DNA from: an uncultured Bacteroidia bacterium
GTDB lineage: Bacteria; Bacteroidota; Bacteroidia; Bacteroidales; UBA932
Direction: 5' to 3'
DNA: 10,684 nt
NCBI GenBank assembly: GCA_902795785.1
Contig: CADBMK010000020.1
Location: 1 to 10,684 of the forward strand
Under the pieces are notes generated by a model. That model saw only the letters and a list, made by a program, of their open reading frames with translations. It was not told the origin of the DNA and did not search any database. Shown here one piece after another: positions 6,887 to 10,684 of the stretch (position 1 is its first letter; every line of letters begins with the position of its first letter). The position numbers and the translations under genes are program-made.

Positions 6887-8005
6887 TTAAATCAGGCTGG
6901 AGATAATTGAGTCTGAGATGAAGAAGCGTGATTCCGGAATCCTCAGGTTGCCCGAAGGGGTTCTGACGAGGTCTCCTCTTTGAAGGGCCTCGTGAATCTT
7001 TTCCGGCGGACAGAGGTCCGTGAGGTTGTCCGAACCTCTTGAAGTGCGCAGGGCAAGCATCACGGCTTCAATTTCAAGGTCTTCTCCAGTAAGAATCTCT
7101 TCCTCCCTGACGTCCTTCCCGTCTATATAATCCCTAAGGTTGTCCCTGTTCCAGGAACGGATCTGTCTTTCTCCCGCAGAGAATGAATGTGCACCTGGCC
7201 CCAGGCCTACGTAAGGAATCCTGGACCAGTAGGCGCTGTTATGCCTGGCCTCGTAGTCCGGTTTTGCAAAATTGGATATCTCGTAGTGGTTGAAGCCTGC
7301 CTCGGACAGTTTCTGGCAGAGCATTGAGTATTGTCTTGCACAGTCTTCTTCCGGAGCTTCCGAATATTTACCTCTCTTGACCAGTTTGGCCAGCCCGCTG
7401 CCTTCCTCGATGGACAGCTGATAGGCCGATATGTGTTCCGGCCCAAGGGCAATGGCTTTTTCTATGGTTGAGGCCCACATTTCGTCCGTCAAATGGGAGA
7501 TGCCGAAGATAAGGTCTATGGAGATGTTGTCAAATCCTCCGTTCCTGAGCAGGTCGAATGCCTTGACGGCTCCCGCGCTGTCGTGTCTCCGGTTCATCCA
7601 TCTCAGCATGCTGTCATCGAATGACTGTACGCCCATACTGATGCGGTTTGCGCCCAGGGCCTTCAGCCCCCTGACGTAATCGATTCCCTTCCCGACGATG
7701 TCCTCTGGATTCACCTCGACGGTGAACTCATCGTACGCCTTGGGACCGCGGATTTTTCCGAGCCTGTCCACGATTGTCCTGAGTGCGTCCAAAGGAAGGA
7801 CAGACGGCGTTCCGCCGCCTATATAAAGAGTGTCTGCTCCGGCCAGGGCCGAGGCAGACACATTATTGGCTATTTCCTTTTCCCTCTTGTCAATTTCCCT
7901 GAGGACAGCCCGGGGATACTCCGCTTCAAAACCATTGCAGATTTCCGAGTAGAAATCGCAATAGAGGCAGAAGCTCTTGCAGAAAGGGATGTGGAGGTAT
8001 ATCAT
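6887..8005 (-). CDS. hemW: Radical SAM heme chaperone HemW
   Basis: This is a 372-residue protein of about the normal length for HemW. The radical SAM cluster motif is CKSFCLYC (C9, C13, C16), followed by DFYS. GGGTPS (63-68) is the SAM-binding glycine motif, EVNPE is at 97-101 and RISMGVQSFD at 121-130. The C-terminal half has YEISNFA (241-247) and RHNSAYW (254-260), the HNxxYW signature that goes with HemW. The family was long annotated as oxygen-independent coproporphyrinogen oxidase, but HemW members transfer heme to target proteins and lack that oxidase activity in the cases studied. The ATG at 8003-8005 overlaps the stop codon of the upstream coiled-coil gene (TAATG), so the two are translationally coupled. 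The 3' end faces the ATPase gene across seven bases. Confidence 0.93.
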   Translation of the reverse strand: MIYLHIPFCKSFCLYCDFYSEICNGFEAEYPRAVLREIDKREKEIANNVSASALAGADTLYIGGGTPSVLPLDALRTIVDRLGKIRGPKAYDEFTVEVNPEDIVGKGIDYVRGLKALGANRISMGVQSFDDSMLRWMNRRHDSAGAVKAFDLLRNGGFDNISIDLIFGISHLTDEMWASTIEKAIALGPEHISAYQLSIEEGSGLAKLVKRGKYSEAPEEDCARQYSMLCQKLSEAGFNHYEISNFAKPDYEARHNSAYWSRIPYVGLGPGAHSFSAGERQIRSWNRDNLRDYIDGKDVREEEILTGEDLEIEAVMLALRTSRGSDNLTDLCPPEKIHEALQRGDLVRTPSGNLRIPESRFFISDSIISSLI

Positions 8006-8913
8006 TATCGGAGCAAAAGCTCGGCCTTTCCAAGAAGACCCTGCTCAGTGTACAGTTCTGCAGTATAGATTCCCTTTGAGTATGAAGGAATATCATTGAG
8101 GTAGATGCTGAGTTCAACCTCGTTGCCTTCGTAGTCAACCTCGCGTGCTGCTGATGCCGTAGATGCCTCTCCGTTGCAGGTAAATGAGATTCTTCTGCTG
8201 TTGGTGAGAAGGATTCCGTCAGGATCCTTAACCTTTACGTAAACCTTGACAGGTCCCTTAGGCGCAAGGTCGTTCTCGACCAGTGAGAGGGAGGTGAGAA
8301 GCCTTGTTACACGGCTGCTTCTGTCCGTAACCTTGCCGGAATTGTTGTAAGCCTGAAGGGAAATGCCGCGGGCCTTGATCACGGATCCGGCAGCAACCTT
8401 GTCTGAGAGGTGTTCAACCTGCTTGTTGAGTTCTTCATTCTGCTTCTTGCTCTCGGCAGCCTCCTTGCGTGCGGCCTTAGCCTCGGCGGTGAGCTTGTGG
8501 TTAAGGGTGTTGAGGGAGTCAATCTGGACAATATAGTTCCTCATGATGCTTCTGAGGGTTCCAAGTTCCTTCTCGTACTGACGCATCTTGGCGCGGTTCG
8601 TGGCGTCTGTCTTCTTGATGCGTTCAACCAAAAGGGCCACTTCCTCACGTGAAGAGTCCAACTGTGAGTTGATGGAGTCGTAGTCAGAGTTGAGGCTGTC
8701 GTAATCTGCCTGAAGTGCTTCAATCTGCTGGGTAAGGTCTGCTTTCTCGGAGTTGAGGTCGCTTACGAGGCGGCTTTTCTGAATCCAAATATATGCGAGA
8801 GAAGATGCAAGAATAACGACGGCTGCCGTAAGGGCATACATCACTGTCTTGAGGTTCTTGTTTCTGTCTTCCTTTTCCTGGCGCTGTCTGCGCTCAATAG
8901 GATCTTCTGTCAT
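8005..8913 (-). CDS. Membrane-anchored coiled-coil protein of unknown function
   Basis: This is a 302-residue protein when started at the ATG at 8911-8913; an upstream in-frame TTG at 8937 would add eight residues and is less likely. The N-terminal 22 residues are charged and basic (ERRQRQEKEDRNKN). A single transmembrane helix spans about 24-44 (VMYALTAAVVILASSLAYIW). By the positive-inside rule the rest is outside the cytoplasm. Residues about 45-175 are a long coiled coil with Leu/Ile heptads, including a near-duplicate DYDSLNS/DYDSINS (70-83). Residues about 178-302 look like a beta-rich globular domain (VKVYVKVKDPDGILL, then a GIYTAELYTEQG strand pair). It resembles conserved hypothetical envelope proteins of Bacteroidota, but I do not recognise a named family. 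The stop codon overlaps the hemW start, which suggests joint expression rather than a shared biochemical role. Confidence 0.82.
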   Translation of the reverse strand: MTEDPIERRQRQEKEDRNKNLKTVMYALTAAVVILASSLAYIWIQKSRLVSDLNSEKADLTQQIEALQADYDSLNSDYDSINSQLDSSREEVALLVERIKKTDATNRAKMRQYEKELGTLRSIMRNYIVQIDSLNTLNHKLTAEAKAARKEAAESKKQNEELNKQVEHLSDKVAAGSVIKARGISLQAYNNSGKVTDRSSRVTRLLTSLSLVENDLAPKGPVKVYVKVKDPDGILLTNSRRISFTCNGEASTASAAREVDYEGNEVELSIYLNDIPSYSKGIYTAELYTEQGLLGKAELLLR

Positions 8914-8941
8914 AGTACTGTTCGATTGGTTAAACAATTAA

Positions 8942-8968
8942 TACGTGAACATCTCTGAAAGAGACGTA
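8942..8968 (-). other. Stem-loop in the predicted leader of the coiled-coil gene
   Basis: TACGT (8942-8946) pairs with ACGTA (8964-8968), and CTCT (8953-8956) pairs with AGAG (8960-8963) around a GAA loop; one side has a six-base bulge. The structure would sit at the very 5' end of the transcript if the -7 box at 8976-8983 is used. It is visible in the sequence; any role in mRNA stability is an inference. Confidence 0.4.
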
Positions 8969-8975
8969 CATTGTG

Positions 8976-8983
8976 CAAATGTA
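8976..8983 (-). promoter_or_regulatory. Possible -7 box for the coiled-coil/hemW pair
   Basis: On the minus strand this reads TACATTTG, a full TAnnTTTG match, 12 bases after the aminopeptidase stop codon. No good TTTG lies 19-21 bases upstream; the nearest TTG is only 15 bases away, so the promoter is uncertain. Use of it would give a leader of about 57 bases before the ATG at 8913. Confidence 0.4.
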
Positions 8984-9000
8984 GCAAATTTTGTGCTACA
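8980..9000. repeat. Perfect 7-bp inverted repeat spanning the aminopeptidase stop codon
   Basis: TGTAGCA (8980-8986) and TGCTACA (8994-9000) are exact inverted copies around AATTTTG. The right arm contains the stop codon of the aminopeptidase gene and the left arm overlaps the candidate -7 box of the next gene. In the aminopeptidase mRNA it could form a hairpin followed by UUUG; as DNA it could be an operator. It is not a strong terminator. Confidence 0.5.
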
Positions 9001-10684
9001 AGGCTCTTGTTTTTGTTTTCAGCCACGCTGCCTCTTCTGGAGAAAGCCTGTCTTTCAGGGTTTCGTACACCCTGGCGTTGTATTCATTCAGCCATCGGAG
9101 TTCCTCCGGAGAAAGAAGTTCCTTCATCACTATGGCCGTGTCAAAATGGCAAAGCGTAAGCGTCTCAAATCTCAGGAAGTCTCCAAAGTCGTTCTTCTCC
9201 GCTTCCACGCAGAGAATCAGATTCTCGTGACGTATTCCGTGCTTTCCCTCGCGGTAGATTCCCGGCTCGTTTGAGGTAATCATTCCCGGCAGGATTGGCT
9301 GTTTGTTGAAATCCTGCCTTATCCCCTGTGGGCCTTCGTGCACGTTCAGGTAGAAGCCCACTCCGTGTCCAGTCCCGTGACGGAAGTCCCTGTATCCTTT
9401 CCAGAGCGCTATCCTGGCAAGTGAGTCTATCTGACACCCGGCCGTTCCGCGCGGGAATACAGCCGTTGCCAGTCCGATGTGTGCCTTCAGCACCAGCGTA
9501 TAGTCTATCTTCTCCTCCTCGGTACAAGGCCCGAGTGGTACTGTTCTGGTAATATCTGTGGTTCCGAAGAGGTACTGCCCTCCGGAGTCGTTTAGGTAAA
9601 GCCCCTTCGGATAAATCTTCGTGGATCCGTCCGTCGGCGTCACGTAATGTGGCAGGGCCGCCGCCTTCCCGAAGGCGGACACTGTTTCAAAGCTGTCTCC
9701 TCTATACCCCGGAATCTCCGCCCTGAGCTGTCCCAGAGCCACCGCTGCATCCCATTCAGAGATGGATTCGCCGCCCCTGACGCTTTTCTCCAGCCAGAAC
9801 AGGAATTTCTCCATGGCCACGCCGTCTTCCAGGTGCGCCTCCTTCATTCCGGCAATCTCCACGCTGTTTTTTACTGCCTTTCGCAGGGCCACAGGTGACT
9901 TTCCTCCCAGAATCAGTGTCTTGGCGGAGTTCTCTTTCATCACCGTGTAGAGGTTGTAGTTCAGCGTTGAAGGGTCCATATACAGGGCCTTTATGGTCCC
10001 GTCTTCCATCATGGATGCCAGTGAAATGGTTATCTCTCCGTATTCCAGGATATTCACGCCGTCTGCCCTCACTTCCTGGAAACTGTCTTCGGTCTCCGAG
10101 TCCATATCCTGGCTCGATCCCTTCTGCACAAACCAGTCTACGCTGTCCTGCGTCACCAGCAGGTAGCTCATCACCACAGGATTGTAATCGATGTCAGTTG
10201 CCCTGACGTTGAGCATCCACGCTATCTCATCAAGGGCCGTCAGCAGTATGGCGTCGCATTTCTTGGCGTTCAGCGTTCCCCGCAGCCATTGGATCTTCTG
10301 CAGGCGTGACCATCCCGTCTGTTCTACCCCAAGCGTCTGAACCGGTGTCCGCGGCACACGGGGCCTGTCTTTCCACAGTTCGTCGATGAAGCTTGGCGCA
10401 TTGGTGATGATGCCCTTCTCTCCCACGGCCTTCCTGATGTCTTCCACCATTCCGATGCTCGTACATTCTCCGTCCACCGCTATGGTAACCGGTCCTGCCA
10501 CTTCCTCTTCTGCAGCCCCTTCCGAAGCGATGCCTCCGCCGCACAGCGTCTGTGCCAGCCATTGAGGTATTCCCACGGCGTTCGTCACACGCGTTTCGTG
10601 CATCACCGTGCCGGTGTCTTCCAGCTGCTCACGTGCCTGGATGAAGTATCTCGGGTCAGTCCAGAGTCCTGCGTGGTCCAGGGT
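8996..10684 (-). CDS. Xaa-Pro aminopeptidase (aminopeptidase P, M24B), 5' end outside window
   Basis: The frame stays open to the window edge, so the protein is partial at its N-terminus; the GTG at 10606 is internal, because the codons before it encode the family-typical LWTDPRYFIQAREQLE. 562 residues are visible (numbered from the edge), and the family is usually about 590-600, so about 30-35 are missing. It has the three-domain layout of long aminopeptidase P: two creatinase-like N-terminal domains (to about 270), the pita-bread catalytic domain (about 275-510), and a short C-terminal M24 extension (about 515-562, with LSPEELRWLNEYN). All five metal ligands are present: D366 and D377 (NDSGGQYLFGTTDITRT), H440 (GTGHGVG), E473 (SNEPG) and E507 (RFETLTL). 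It should remove N-terminal residues that precede proline, using two divalent metal ions, probably in the cytoplasm. A Gly/Ala/Glu-rich stretch at about 48-64 (GGGIASEGAAEEE) looks like a loop insertion in domain 1. Confidence 0.93.
   Translation of the reverse strand, partial: TLDHAGLWTDPRYFIQAREQLEDTGTVMHETRVTNAVGIPQWLAQTLCGGGIASEGAAEEEVAGPVTIAVDGECTSIGMVEDIRKAVGEKGIITNAPSFIDELWKDRPRVPRTPVQTLGVEQTGWSRLQKIQWLRGTLNAKKCDAILLTALDEIAWMLNVRATDIDYNPVVMSYLLVTQDSVDWFVQKGSSQDMDSETEDSFQEVRADGVNILEYGEITISLASMMEDGTIKALYMDPSTLNYNLYTVMKENSAKTLILGGKSPVALRKAVKNSVEIAGMKEAHLEDGVAMEKFLFWLEKSVRGGESISEWDAAVALGQLRAEIPGYRGDSFETVSAFGKAAALPHYVTPTDGSTKIYPKGLYLNDSGGQYLFGTTDITRTVPLGPCTEEEKIDYTLVLKAHIGLATAVFPRGTAGCQIDSLARIALWKGYRDFRHGTGHGVGFYLNVHEGPQGIRQDFNKQPILPGMITSNEPGIYREGKHGIRHENLILCVEAEKNDFGDFLRFETLTLCHFDTAIVMKELLSPEELRWLNEYNARVYETLKDRLSPEEAAWLKTKTRAL

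Noticed and set aside
9762..9950. Small plus-strand open frames opposite aminopeptidase P
   Set aside because: They lie opposite a gene with all its catalytic residues in place and have no independent coding evidence.
10604..10606. GTG as the start of aminopeptidase P
   Set aside because: The 26 preceding codons are open and encode the typical LWTDPRYFIQA segment, so the gene continues beyond the window edge.

Overview
The window looks like a chromosomal segment from a member of the Bacteroidota, most likely a gut-type Bacteroidales. This rests on gene content: a multidomain M16-like protein, a DUF3109 cysteine-rich protein, a long U32 protein with a C-terminal cysteine module, HemW, and a three-domain aminopeptidase P. 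It also rests on intergenic promoter matches of the Bacteroidota type (-33 TTTG, -7 TAnnTTTG) and on the absence of clear Shine-Dalgarno sequences. No rRNA, tRNA, CRISPR array, insertion sequence or integrase was seen.

Plus-strand half (1-6879). The window opens inside a gene for a degenerate M16 (insulinase-fold) protein whose zinc site is gone. One base later comes a DUF3109 protein with clustered cysteines. A 79-base spacer with a possible promoter and a small stem-loop leads to an exported TPR protein. Three bases after that starts a U32-family protein of the RlhA/TrhP type, probably an RNA hydroxylase rather than a collagenase. A 58-base AT-rich spacer carries the best promoter in the window, with a perfect 14-bp tandem repeat, each copy a dyad, lying across the -33 box and the spacer. 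It drives a solitary archaeal-type (PF01637/COG1672-like) ATPase that is clearly more AT-rich than its neighbours and looks like accessory DNA.

Minus-strand half (10684-6887). Read in the direction of transcription, this holds aminopeptidase P (start codon outside the window), then an 82-base spacer with a -7 box and two dyad structures, then a membrane-anchored coiled-coil protein, then hemW. The coiled-coil stop codon and the hemW start codon overlap (TAATG). HemW and the ATPase genes converge with only 7 bases between them.

Most of the window is ordinary core-genome content: protein turnover, RNA modification, heme trafficking and envelope proteins. The points most worth a second look are the dyad-repeat promoter of the ATPase, the catalytically dead M16 protein paired with the DUF3109 gene, the C-terminal cysteine module of the U32 protein next to an exported TPR protein, and the dyads in the aminopeptidase/coiled-coil spacer. 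No complete new defence or biosynthetic system could be demonstrated from the sequence alone.
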